From positions 495,861,007-495,925,006 of the forward strand of contig CM054058.1 in NCBI GenBank assembly GCA_028641055.1: a stretch of DNA of 64,000 nt, in the 5' to 3' direction. Every line of letters starts with the position of its first letter. Within the stretch, counting starts at the first letter, position 1. The position numbers were made by a program, and so were the translations under genes. This DNA is from Alopecurus myosuroides. Lineage: Eukaryota; Streptophyta; Magnoliopsida; Poales; Poaceae. Below the pieces are notes generated by a model. That model saw nothing but the letters and a program-made list of their open reading frames with translations. It had not been told where the DNA came from and searched no databases. This document shows positions 11,188-22,668 of this stretch, one piece after another.

Positions 11188-12753
11188 TGATACGTCATAA
11201 ATGTATCCTTAATTTCTGATGTTCCATGTTGTTTTGCTATTATTTCCCACATGTTTTGTATACATTTTATGTCATTTTTATCGATTTTCCGGACTAACCT
11301 ATTGACAAGATGCTACATAGCCAGTTCCCTGTTTTCTGTTGTTTTTAGTTTCTGAAAAGTTGTTTTGGAAATATTCTCATAATTGGAAAATTCGAAGCCC
11401 GGAAGTCTTAGAATTCCCGAATGTTCCACGGAGTCCCGAAGAGACCTGGAGCGGGTCCACAGGGGGCCCACACCATAGGGCGGCGCTCCCTCCCCCCCCC
11501 CCCCCCCGTTCGCGCCATGGGGTGGTGTGGGGACCCCCGGCTTCCATCGCCTTTGCCATTTCGCCTATTTATACCCCCCGAGACGTAAACCCTAAAGATA
11601 TAACACTTCGTCCCGAAAAACACCCGAGGCCGCAGTCCTCGTCATCCCGAGATCGGGAGGGTTCTGGAGCTCTCCCCGGCACGCTGCCAGGAGGGGAATT
11701 CATCACCGGAGGGGTCTACACCACCATGCCCTCCTCCGAAGTGATGCGTGAGAAGTTCATTCCTGGACTACGGGTCCATAGCAGTAGCTAGATGGTTGTC
11801 TTCTCCACTTTGTACCTCATGTTTAGATCTCGTGAGCTGCCTCACGTGATCGAGACCATCTTTATGTAATGCTACATGTTGTGTTTGCTGGGATCTGACG
11901 AATGTTGAATGCTATGTCTTTTGATTATCAATCTATCATGTTATTTTCATGCTTATATTATTTATGATCTTGCATGCTCTCTGTTATTAGTAGATGCTAG
12001 TAACTCCAAGAGGGAGTATTTATGCTCGATAGTGGGTTCATGCCTTTTGTGCATCTATGCTCGAGTGACAGAAACGTGACGGATGGAGGATGTGTTGTTG
12101 CCATTAGGGAGAAACAACAATGTTTACATTGTTTACATTACACACTTTTCTTACTGCGATAATCTGTTGCTAGCAACTTAATACCCAACGTTTGATCGGA
12201 TGATATTCGGAGGGTGGATTATTAGACATAGATGAAGTTGGATGACGATCTATGTATTTTGTTGTAATGCCCGCATGAATCACATAGTAATCTTTATGTC
12301 TTGCATATGCGCTACGGTGCAGCCTTCATTTCTGTCAATTGCCCAGCTGTAATTTGTTCACCACACATGTTATTTATCTTTCACGGAGAGACACCACTAG
12401 TTAACTATGGACCCCGGTCCATTTTCCTCATGCTGATAAAACACCTACTGCTTTCATATTGTTTCTACTGTTTTCCACACCATACGTTTAACCACTTTGT
12501 GTTCAGTAAAATCGGTGAAATTGATAACCTCACTGCTTCATTGGGGCAAAGTGATTTGATTTTGTTGTGTAGGTTCCACGCTGCTGCTGAACCGGTAGTG
12601 CACCCTGCCATCTCAGTTGCATCAACCTTCTGAAGTTACTTCTTCCTCCTACTGGTCGATTCAACCTTGGTTTCTTTCTGAGGGAAACTTGTTGTTGCAC
12701 TCTTCATACCTTCCTCTTGGGGTCTCCCAACGAATGTGTGTTCACACACATCA
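11188..12753 (+). repeat. 5' LTR of element A
   Basis: It starts TGATACGTCATAAATG and ends ACACATCA, with the primer-binding site 10 bases beyond. It includes a C homopolymer near 11492-11507 and a 110-codon ORF (12301-12633) that recurs in related LTRs at 17317-17559 and on the minus strand at 53384-53749. It is paired with 16212-17519. Confidence 0.85.
11566..11573 (+). promoter_or_regulatory. TATA-like box of LTR A
   Basis: TATTTATA lies in the context CGCCTATTTATACC and is followed by a telo-box-like AAACCCTAA about 17 bases downstream. The same core arrangement occurs in the LTRs of B and the solo LTR near 54490, which supports a promoter role. Confidence 0.55.
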
Positions 12754-12763
12754 AGCACTTTTC

Positions 12764-12781
12764 TGGCGACGTTGCCGGGGA
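12764..12781 (+). other. Primer-binding site of element A
   Basis: TGGCGACGTTGCCGGGGA matches the Athila-type site (TGGCGCCGTTGCCGGGGA), with one base changed. It starts 10 bases after the LTR end. Sites in the same place are found in B and D. Confidence 0.8.
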
Positions 12782-12951
12782 GGAAGAGAATTTCTGCAAG
12801 GGTAGTCTCTCACTTCCAATCTCTTTACTTTGTTTTTGTTTTGCTTAGTTTATTTAATTTTGTATTGTTTGCTTCTCTTTATCAAAAACACACACAAAAA
12901 TTAGTTTTTATTCTAGTTGTTACTTTTGTTACCTTGTTGTCATTTTTCATC

Positions 12952-13569
12952 ATGTTGTTCCCTAAGTTTACCCTGAAAGATCTGCCAGTAGGAAATGGTT
13001 CTATACTTGGAAAGGATACCATTAAGAATTCTTTGATCATGTTAGTAAGCATGATAATTTTGAGGAAAAATCCATAGTAGAACTTGCTCCAAATTATGAG
13101 ACTGCTGCAACTTCTGTAGTTCACATGTTAGAAGCTAGGTTTATTAACCTTCATCCTATATTACAGCATATGTTCCTCAACTTTAATAACATTGAAGATG
13201 TTGAGAAAAGGAACTTTATCTTAGAAACCATGTTTAAGGAATTTGGAGATGTTGCTATATAAGCTAGAAAAGTCTTTGACCGTTTCAATATGATAGGCTC
13301 ATGCGTAGATATTGTTGGTGCTCTTGAAAAAAACTGAATCTAATAATGAAAAGGAGGATGAAATACCAATTAGCTTTAAATTGATAGCGTTGCATGAAGC
13401 CCAAGAAGAGAATTTTGATTGGATTGTTCCTGAGAATTTATTTTATGAGAATAGTAAGCCTAAAAGTTCTAAGAGAGGAGCCTCTGAAACTCACTTAAAT
13501 AAAATACAATGCATTATTAAGGAATTGCCAAATCTTGATTTGGATGCTTCTTCACTTGAAAATACTTGA
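12952..13569 (+). pseudogene. Decayed internal ORF of element A
   Basis: Three broken pieces in gag position: about 12952-13077 (LPVGNGSILGKDT), an unlabelled stretch to about 13260, and an 85-codon frame at 13312-13569. The last is acidic and asparagine-rich (NEKEDEIPISFK, ENFDWIVPENLFYE). Stops and frameshifts separate the pieces. No zinc knuckle, protease or RT motif is visible, so a gag origin is only positional. The related array B carries a different ORF in the same place. Confidence 0.45.
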
Positions 13570-16211
13570 TTCCAGTTTTCTGGGCCTAGCTAAAAGGCGT
13601 TAAAGAAAAGCACTTCTTGGGAGATAACCCATGGTTTTATTATTTTTTCCTTTGTTTTTCTCTGTTTTCTTTGAGTCAAGGGGTTGTATACTTATGTAGA
13701 AACTCCTTTATATTTTTATTTCCATGTTTGAGTAGTGCCAAGTGAGATTTCTGACGAGAGTTGGAGTTGGTTTTCTGATTTCTGTGGAGGAAACAGATTT
13801 TTGCTATCCATCGTAAAAAATCGTAAAATTCACAGAAAAATCAAATGACCTGAAATTTATTGTGCTTATTGCTCGACTAATTCCTCAACTTTTTTGTTCT
13901 TTAAGTTTTTCGATCTGAGCAACGTAAGTGCCTCGAAAAAAATTCGTCTTTACAGATTGTTCTGGTTTAGACAGATTCTGCCATTTTTCTTGCATTTGCT
14001 CTTTTGCGATGTCAAGTGGATTTTTTTGCTTCACGAAACATCAATGGATGTATCTAATGTTTAAAATTATCAACAGAACTTGTGCCATACAGAACCAATG
14101 GATTTTAATTGTTGCATTAACCCTGTAATGCGAATTACTCTTTGAGTGTGGTGTGAAGGAAGTTTTCAAGGGTCAAGAGAAGAGGGTGATATATGTGATC
14201 AAGAAGAGTGCAAGGTCAAATCTTGGGGATGCCCCCGTGGTTCATCCAAGCATATTTTTAGAATACTCAAGCATCTAATCTTGGGGATTCCCAAGCCATC
14301 CCCTTCTTCATCAACTATCTATCAGGTCACTTCTAGTGAAACTATATTTTTATTCGGTCACATCATATGAAGTTTACCTGGAGCGTCTGTTTGTTTTTAT
14401 TTTGTTTTTGTTTGTTTTATTTTGTTTTCCTTGCTAAAATAATATAGTTGGACCCTAGCATTCTTTGTTTGGGAGAGAGACACGCTCCGCTTTTTCGTTT
14501 GAATACTTGTTATGCTAATATTCTTAGTTTTTCTTCTAGTTGCTGCAAAAATTCCTGGTTAGCTCTTGTTTTCATTGCATCTCTTGTTTAGAGATGTTAG
14601 TTTTAGTAGTGTTATGTGAGTACTCTCATGTTTGCTTGCTGTAGCATTTAGAGAGTTTTTGTTAAAGCATGTTTTGTATGGTGCTTGTTGGGAAAATAAA
14701 TTGCTGCTTGAAGTAGAATTTTTAAACGATGCAAGTAGAAGCTTGCATAGACTGTGGCTAGAATTTTTCATATCATGCTAGATTTTATTTTAGTTCTAAA
14801 TCCTTGTGGTTATTTGGTAGCATTATTAGCCTCAAATAGCTGAGAGTGTTTAATTTTCCATTGAAAGAATCATGAGTTGTTCTTGTCATATTGAAGCATA
14901 AATTTGTGGTGTTCTCCTTTGAATGTTTTATTTGGTTGACTTGGAGCATGCTCACACCATGTTTATGACTATGAACCAGTCATTAATATCCTCCATAATC
15001 ATTTAGTTTTTGAACTTGTGGTGGTACCACTTATTCTTTGATTAATGATGTTTATGTCGCTATGCATGATTATGGCTCTTGTGCTCTCTTGATTTGTCGC
15101 TCCCAGTCTTTTGCTAGCCTCCACCCGTACTGAGTATGAGATCTACTCATGCATCCAACTGCCAAAAAACCAAAGTTTTCCCATTGTGTCCACCATACCT
15201 ACCTACATGTGGTATTTAACTGCCACTCCAAAGTCCAAAGTAAATTTCTCATGTGTTACCTTTAAAACTTTCAAAATTACTCATGTTTTATGCTCTTGTT
15301 TAGCTCATGAGGACGTAAATAGAGAATCTGTATCTCACTTGTTGATTGGACTTTCACACCCGGAGTAGTGGCTTCATCTGCTTATCCAATGATAGAAGAG
15401 TTGGCAGTGGGGTTCCCAGCCCCAAATTAGTAACACAAATTCTCTTTACTATTTTTTACCTTGATTTATCAATCAAAGCATAATTGTGTAAACAAAAGAG
15501 AAAGATGGATGACCTTCTACCTAGATGCGTCCTTCTATGGGAGCCGCTCTTGTAAAGTCTAGTTGGCTTGTGACGTACTGTATTTTCTGTTTACCATTCG
15601 TTGACATAAGCATACACCTCTCTTAAAAATGCGTTCAATACCTTTGTTTAATAAAATAAAAGATCTAGCACATGAGTGATTCATGCTTCCCTCTGCGAAG
15701 GGCCTTTCTTTTACTTTTATGTTGAGTCTCTGTCTTCTATCTTTATGCATGGTTGAGAGAGCATAGTTGTCATTCTGAGTTTTATGTGCATTTGTCCCAG
15801 AAACATTATTAATTGATTCATGATGTGTTATTGCTTTTTCTATAATTATTTTTTCTAGTATTCCTCATGAACTTTGAAGGTGTCCTCGCATTTATGTTTT
15901 GCCCCTCTCTTAAGTACTATCATAATATCACTTTGACATGTTTTCTCTATACTTGAAACAAACGTATATCTTTCCTTCCATTGTTATTCATGATCTTTTA
16001 TTTGTGTTACTTCTCATGATGCAAGGTGATTGCTATGCTTTATTATTAAAATTCTATTTATCATTCTTGTGTTGAAGTTCTATGATCTCATTTTACTTAT
16101 GCTTTTGCATTATTGATGATCAAGTTTATGTTGGTAGCATGTCACCTCAGAAATTATGTGTTTTTATCGTTTACCTAATCGAGGACAAGTAGGAACTAAG
16201 CTTGGGGATGT
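13570..16211 (+). other. Non-coding internal region of element A with polypurine tract
   Basis: It begins with a phrase shared with B (CTAGCTAAAAGGCGTTAAAG, then GCACTTCTTGGGAGA). It includes a decoy polypurine stretch around 14224-14232 and contains a block near 15600-15740 that recurs in B and in F. It ends in CTAAGCTTGGGGATG next to the 3' LTR. No pol domain is present. Confidence 0.7.
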
Positions 16212-17519
16212 TGATACTCCATAAATGTATCCTTAATTTATGATGTTCCATGTTGTTTTCTTATTGTTTCCCACATGTTTGCTATGCACTTTATGCCATT
16301 TTTATCGATTTTTCGGACTAACCTATTGACAAGATGCCATAGAGCCAGTTCCCTTTTTCTGTTGTTTTTAGTTTCGAAAAAGTTGTTCTGGAAATATTCT
16401 CGGAATTGGAAAATTTGAAGCCCGGAAGTCTTAGAATTTCTGAAGGTTCCACGGAGTTCCGAAGAGACCCGGAGGAGGGCCACAAGGGGGCCCCACCATA
16501 GGGTGGCGCGCCCCTGGCCGCGCCATGGGGTGGTGTGGGGGCCCCCGGCCTCCATCGCCTTTGCACTTTCGCCTATTTATACCCCCCGAGATGTAAACCC
16601 TATAGATATACCACTTCGCCCCGAAAAACACCTGAGGCCGCCGTCATCGTCATCCCGAGATCGGCAGGGCTCTGGAGCTCTCCCCGGCACCCTGTCGGGA
16701 GGGGAATTCATGACCGGAGGGGTCTACACCACCATGCCCTCCTCCGAAGTGATGCGTGAGTAGTCCATAGCAGTAGCTAGATAGTTGTATTCTCCACTTT
16801 GTACCTCATGTTTAGATCTCGTGAGCTGGCTCACATGATCGAGATCATCTTTATTTAATGCTACATGTTGTGTTTGCTGGGATCTGATGAATGTTGAATG
16901 CTATGTCTTTTGATTATCAATCTATCATGTTATCTTCATGCTTATGTTATTTATGATCTTGCATGTTCTCCGTTATTAGTAGATGCTCTGGCCAAGTAGA
17001 TGCTAGTAACTCCAAGAGGGAGTATTTATACTCGATAGTGGGTTCATTCCTCCTTTGCATCTGTGCTCGAGTGACAGAAACGTGACGGATGAAGGATGTG
17101 TTGTTGCCATTAGGGAGAAAACAACGGTGTTTACCTAGTTTACATTGTTTACATTACACACTTTGCTTATTGCGGTAATTTGTTGCTAGCAACTTAATAC
17201 CCAACGTTTGTTCGGATGATATTCGGAGGGTGGATTATTAGACATAGATGCAGTTGGATGACGGTCTATGTATTTTGTTGTAATACCCGCATAAATCACA
17301 TAGTAATCTTTATATCTTGCATATGCACTACGGTGCAGCCTTCATTTATGTCAATTGCCCAGCTGTAATTTGTTCACCACGCATGTTATTTATCTTTCAC
17401 GGAGAGACACCACTAGTGAACTGTGGACCCCGGTCCATTTTCCTCATACTGATAAAATACCTACTGCTTTCATACTACTTTCATACTACTTTTGTACTGT
17501 TCCTACTATTTTCCACACC
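16212..17519 (+). repeat. 3' LTR of element A, truncated
   Basis: It aligns to the 5' LTR with several percent mismatch and small indels. It carries extra copies of a TTTCATACTAC unit near 17468-17490. About 235 bases of the LTR end are missing where it joins array B. Confidence 0.8.
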
Positions 17520-17525
17520 TACTGC

Positions 17526-18004
17526 AAATAGCTACCATTATTTTTTCTCATCACCATAATCATCAAATATAGGAGGAATATTATAATCATAATTAACTTT
17601 CTCCTCAATAGTAGGTAGACTGAAACTATCATGTTCAGCACTGTAATCATCATATATAGAAGGCATATCATGGTCACAATAAAATTTATCATTCATAGTA
17701 GGTGGAACTAGAATACCACAATGATTATAATCATCATATATTGGAGGTAAAGTATCATCAAAGAAAATTTCCTCCTCAAAACTTGGGGGGACTACAAATA
17801 TCATATTCATCAAAACTAGCTTCCCCAAGCTTAGACTTTTCCATAGCATTAGCAATAATGGTGTTTAAAGAGTTCATAATAATAACATTGCCACTAGCAT
17901 GCAAATAAAGTTCCATAGGTTTTATTAATTTTGTCTTCAAACACTTCATGTCCTAACTCAAGATAAATATTATAAAGCTCTCTCATATTTTTGTTTTTTT
18001 CCAT
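17526..18004 (-). pseudogene. Truncated copy of the acidic-repeat ORF (array B, third unit)
   Basis: It starts at an ATG at 18004 that corresponds to the start of the 296-codon copy at 42697. A one-base insertion in an A/T run near 17920 shifts the frame early. The acidic repeat region remains recognisable (PPIYDDYNHCGILVPP, MPSIYDDY) before the junction with element A cuts the gene. The C-terminal hydrophobic part is gone. Confidence 0.6.
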
Positions 18005-18156
18005 TAAGTCTAACTAGTAAATATAAAAACAAGGAATAAGTAAAAATAAGCCTAACTAGTGAAAACAAGAAACAAAAAGATATAATTGCAGAATCTAAAG
18101 GAAATAACTTCGAGTACTCACACTCAAGAATGTGAGTACCTTTTACCTTACCTCCC

Positions 18157-19381
18157 CTCTCAAGCAACCCTGCAATTAAGATACAAGAAATCTCTTGTGT
18201 CCCCAACACACCCAATATACTTGTCAGGTATATAGGTGCACTAGTTCGGCGAAGAGATAATGAAATGCGAGTAATATGGATGGTTATAAGTAATAATAGA
18301 AATCTGAAATAAATATGGCAGCAAGCAAACATGTAGCAGAACAGGCGGAAAACGGTGTTTCAATGCTTGGAAACTAGGCCTAGGGATCCTAGTTTCACTA
18401 GTGGACACTCTCAACAATGATCACATAATTGAATAACTAAATATCTTATCTTCACTATGCTACTCTTAACCCTCTCCGCTTGGATAACGAACACTAATCA
18501 TTGCGTAGGGCTGCAAAAAGCATTCCTTAAAGTAAGCATTCCCATGACTAGTTAGCCCCACGCTGTCACTATGAGCGCCCTAGAAGGTACTAGACAAACA
18601 CCACAATTCATAGAGGAGACACACACGATGTGCACACTATGACCTTCACACCGCGGGACAGGGTGACTCCAAAGTTCATATAAATAAAACACTTGAGTAG
18701 CACAAGATGAAGAGTAATATCTACTTATTCAACTAGATTGCAAACCTCACGATCGCATATAGATCACACCATGGGAGAGAGAGATGAACCACATAGCTAC
18801 CGGTAGAGCCCTCAGCCTCGGGGGAGAACTACTCCCTCCTCATCATAGGAGACAGCAACAACGATGGAGATGGTTCCAGGGGCACTTCCCCGTCCCGGCA
18901 GGGTACCAGAACAGAGATCTGTCCTCAAAAACTTGTCGGCGGCGGCAGCGGAGCTATGGATGTTTTTGTGTAAAATGTCGATTCTTTTAGGGTTTTCCCT
19001 CGGGGGAGTATAAATAGGCGAAAAGGGCAAAGGCGGTGGAGCCCTGAGGGCCCCACACCACCCCCCGGCACGGCCAAGGGGGGCGCCACCCTATGGTGTG
19101 GCCCCCCTGAGGCCCCCCTCCGGGTCTCTTCGGGACTCCGTGGAACCTTCGGGGAATTCTAAGACTTCTGGGCTTCGAATTTTCCAATTCTAAGATATTT
19201 CTAGAACAACTTTTCTGAAACTAAAAATAGCATAAAACAGGGAACTGGCTCTGTGGCATCTTGTCAATAGGTTAGTCCGGAAAATCGATAAAAATGACAT
19301 AAAGAAGGGAGAAAACGTGTAGCAATTGGCATAATATCATCATGGAACATCAGAAATTATAGATACGTTGGAGACGTATCA
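18157..19381 (-). repeat. LTR of array B, left copy, 3' end deleted
   Basis: The minus-strand LTR starts TGATACGTCTCC at 19381 next to a polypurine tract (AGCATCCCC on the plus strand). About 170 bases covering the LTR end and primer-binding site are missing at 18156/18157, with a CCC overlap at the join. Confidence 0.75.
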
Positions 19382-21615
19382 AGCATCCCCAAGCTTAGTT
19401 CCTACTCGTCCTCGAGTAGGTAAACGATAAACAAAATAATTTCTGGGGTGACATGCTACCACACAATCTTGATCATAAAAATGTAAAAGCATATGTAAGC
19501 TGAGATCATAGAACTTTAACACAAACATGATAAATAGAACTTTAATAATAAAGAATAGTAATCACTTTGCATCATGAGAATTATCCCAAATAAAAGATCA
19601 TGAATAATAATGCAAAGAAAGATATACGTTTGTTTCAAGTATAGAGAAAGCATGGCAAACTAGTATTTCGCTAGTCCTTAAGAGTGGGGCAAAACATAAA
19701 TGCCAGGAAACCTTTAAATTTCATGAGGAAGACTAGAACAAATAATTTGAGAACAAGCAATAACACATCATGAATCAATTAATAATGTTTCGGGGACAAA
19801 TGCACATGAAACTCAGAATGGAAAAAATGCTCTCTCAACTGTGCATAAAGTTAGAAGATGGAGACTCAACATAAAAGTAAAAGAAAGGCCCTTCGCAGAG
19901 GGAAGCAGGGATCACTCATGTGCTAGAGCTTTTATTTTATTAAACAGAGGTATTAAAAGTTTGACACTCCTCCCATCCATCTTACACAAACCATGGCTAA
20001 CCGAATCCTCGGGTGCCTGCCAACAATCACATACCGTGGAGGAGTGTCTTTATTTTGGGAGGTGTATGCTAGTGTCAACGAATGGTAAACAGAAAATACA
20101 GTACGTCACAAGCCAACTAGATTTCACAAGAGAGGCTCCCATATGAAGGACGCAACTAGTGTACAAGGTCATCCCTCTTTCTCTTTTGTTTACACAATTA
20201 TGCTTTGACTGATAAATTAGGGGCAAAAATCGTGAAGAGATTTTGTGTGTATTAATTTGGGGCTGGGCACCCCGCTGCTAGCTCTTCTATCAATTGGATA
20301 AGCGGATGAAGCCACTAGTCCAGGGTGTGAAATCCAATCAACAAGTGAGATAAAGATTCTCTATTTACGTCCTCATGAGCAAAAACAAGAACACAAAATA
20401 GGAGTAATTTTGAAAGTTTTAAAGGTAGCACATGAGCAATTTACTTTGGAGTGGCAGTTAAATACCACATGTAGGTAGGTATGGTGGACACAATGGGAAA
20501 ACTTTGGTTTTGGGGAGTTGGATGCACGAGTAGAGCTCATACTCAGTATAGGTGGAGGCTAGCAAAAGACTGGGAGCGACAAATCAAGAGAGCATAAGAG
20601 CCATAATCATGCATAGCGACATAAACATCATTAATCAAAGCATAAGTGGTACCAACAGTTCGAAAACTAAATGATCATAGAGTCTATTAGTGACTGGTTC
20701 ATAGTCATAAACATGGTGTGAGGATCCGCCAAGACAACCAAATAAAACATTCGAAAGAGAATACCATAAATTTATGCTTCAATATGACAAGAACAACTTA
20801 TGATTCTTTCAATGGCACATTAAACACTCTCAGCTATTTAAGGCTAATCATTCTACTCAATAACAACAAGGCTTTAAAACTAAAATAACATCTAGCATGA
20901 TATGAAAAAGTTCTAGCCACAGTCTATACAAGCTTCTACTTGCACCATTAAAAATTCTACTTCAAGCAGCAGTTTCTTTTCCCAACAAACACCAAACAAG
21001 ATATGTTTTAACAAAAATAATTTACATGATACAGCAAGAAAACATGAGTGCACTCACATAACAGTACTAAAACTAACAGTTCTGAATAAGAGATGCATGA
21101 AAACAAAGTCTAAACGCAGTACTAGAAAAAGTTAACACTCACAGAACAATAAGAATGAAAACTAGAGTGTTCTAAGTAATGAAAACGGAGTGTCTCTCTC
21201 TCCCACACAAGTATGATAGTATACAACCATAAACTACAGCAAAGCAAACTAAACAAACTGAAATAAAAAAATAGAAGACGCTCCAAGTAAAGCACATAAG
21301 ATGTGACCGAATAAAAATATAGTTTCACTAGAAGTGACCTGATAACTTGTCGATGAAGAAGGGGATACGTTGGGCATCCCCAAGCTTAGACGCTTGAGTC
21401 TTCTTGGAAATCTGTTTCTTGCGCAGAAATCCGAAATATAGTCTCAACTTCCCACTAGAGGCTTTACTTGGCTCAACTAATACACGAAAATAAAGATACA
21501 AAGGAGTTTCTACATAAGTATACAACCCCTTGGATCAAATAAAACAGAGAAAAACAATGCAAAAATAAAAACATGGGTTCTCTCCCAAGAAGTGCTTTTC
21601 TTTAAAGCCTTTTAG
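19382..21615 (-). other. Non-coding internal region of array B, second unit
   Basis: It lies between the polypurine tract and the acidic ORF. It shares a block at about 19860-20560 with A, with the first B unit (39600-40310) and with F (60060-60720). Compared with the first unit it lacks about 466 bp near 21400. No coding domain. Confidence 0.65.
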
Positions 21616-22473
21616 CTATGCATGATAATTTGAGAAGATGCTGACATGGGAAATATGAATTGAAGCAAAATAGAGCATCAAGAGAAAATTTAAAACAAAT
21701 TTAAGTCTAACCCACTTCCTATGAAAAAGAATCTTGTAGAAAAACAAGTCAACGAAGCACAAAGTGACTAGCATAGGAAGACAAAATAAGTGCAACTTCA
21801 AAAATTTCAACATAAAGAGGGGAAACTTAATATTGTTGAGATGCATAAAACCATGTTTCCCTCTCTCATAATAACTTTCAGTAGCATCATGAATAAAATT
21901 AACATTATAGCTATCACATAAAACATTCTTATCATGAGCCACATGCATAAAAGAATTAATACTCTCCACATAAACATAGTCATTCTTATTAATAACAGTG
22001 GGAGCAAATTCAACAAAATAGCTATCATTATTATTCTCATCACCATAATCATCAAATATAGGAGGAATATTATAATCATAATTAACTTTCTCCTCAATAG
22101 TAGGTGGACTGAAAATATCATGTTCATCATTGTAATCATCATATATAGAAGGCATATCATGATCAAAATAAAATTTATCATTCATAGTAGGTGGAACTAG
22201 AATACCACAATCATTATAATCATCATATATTGGAGGCAAAGTATCATCAAAGTAAAATTCCTCCTCAAAACTTGGGGGACTAAAAATACCATATTCATCA
22301 AAACTAGCTTCCCCAAGCTTAGACTTTTCCATAGCATTAGCAATAATGGTGTTTAAAGAGTTCATACTAATAACATTGCCACTAGCATGCAAACAAAGTT
22401 CCATAGGTTTTTTAATTTTCTCTTCAAACACTTCATGTCCTAACTCAAGATAAATATTATAAAGCTCTCTCAT
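21616..22473 (-). CDS. Acidic-repeat ORF of array B, second unit; function unknown
   Basis: 285 codons in gag position, beginning about 170 bases after the primer-binding site. The product has a helical-looking N-terminus (about residues 1-60), then three acidic repeats of about 29 residues sharing DIFSPP and PPIYDDYND signatures (about residues 60-155), an asparagine/aspartate-rich spacer, and a C-terminal hydrophobic stretch (about residues 220-285) that could form one or two membrane segments. Compared with the 296-codon copy at 41807-42697, a one-base insertion in the A run after the ancestral ATG forces use of an internal start at MRELYN. I see no zinc knuckle, protease, RT or known domain. 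It is not host-like; it belongs to the retroelement. Confidence 0.55.
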   Translation of the reverse strand: MRELYNIYLELGHEVFEEKIKKPMELCLHASGNVISMNSLNTIIANAMEKSKLGEASFDEYGIFSPPSFEEEFYFDDTLPPIYDDYNDCGILVPPTMNDKFYFDHDMPSIYDDYNDEHDIFSPPTIEEKVNYDYNIPPIFDDYGDENNNDSYFVEFAPTVINKNDYVYVESINSFMHVAHDKNVLCDSYNVNFIHDATESYYERGKHGFMHLNNIKFPLFMLKFLKLHLFCLPMLVTLCFVDLFFYKILFHRKWVRLKFVLNFLLMLYFASIHISHVSIFSNYHA

Positions 22474-22640
22474 ATTTTTTGTTGTTTTCCATTAAGTCTA
22501 ACTAGTAAATATAAAAACAAGGAATAAGTAAAAATAAGCCTAACTAGTGAAAACAAGAAACAAAAAGATATAATTGAAGAATCTAAAGGAAATAACTTCG
22601 AGCACTCACACTCGAGAATCTGAATACCTTTTTACCTTAC

Positions 22641-22660
22641 CTCCCCGGAACGGCGCCAGA
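22641..22660 (-). other. Primer-binding site of array B, second unit
   Basis: The minus strand reads TGGCGCCGTTCCGGGGAG, the Athila-type site with one base lost. It is placed 8-10 bases inside the LTR end at 22669. Confidence 0.75.
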
Positions 22661-22668
22661 AAATAGCT

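Larger units (their letters stand above)
11188..17519 (+). mobile_element. Element A: Athila-like Gypsy LTR retrotransposon, non-autonomous, 3' LTR truncated
   Basis: The 5' LTR (11188-12753) runs from TGATACGTC to CATCA. It is followed by a primer-binding site of the Athila type and an internal region of about 3.46 kb that ends in a polypurine tract (AACTAAGCTTGGGGATG) just before the 3' LTR at 16212. The internal region holds only short coding remnants and no integrase or reverse transcriptase. The LTRs differ by several percent, so the copy is not recent. The 3' LTR matches the 5' LTR up to a TTTTCCACACC motif ending near 17519. It then switches to minus-strand sequence of array B, so the 3' TSD is lost. 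The exact family name (Fatima, WHAM or similar) is not certain. Confidence 0.85.

Noticed and set aside
21807..22181. 124-codon Ile/Met-rich minus-strand frame, repeated at 42387-42013
   Set aside because: An alternative frame of the acidic ORF; its apparent conservation follows from the main frame.
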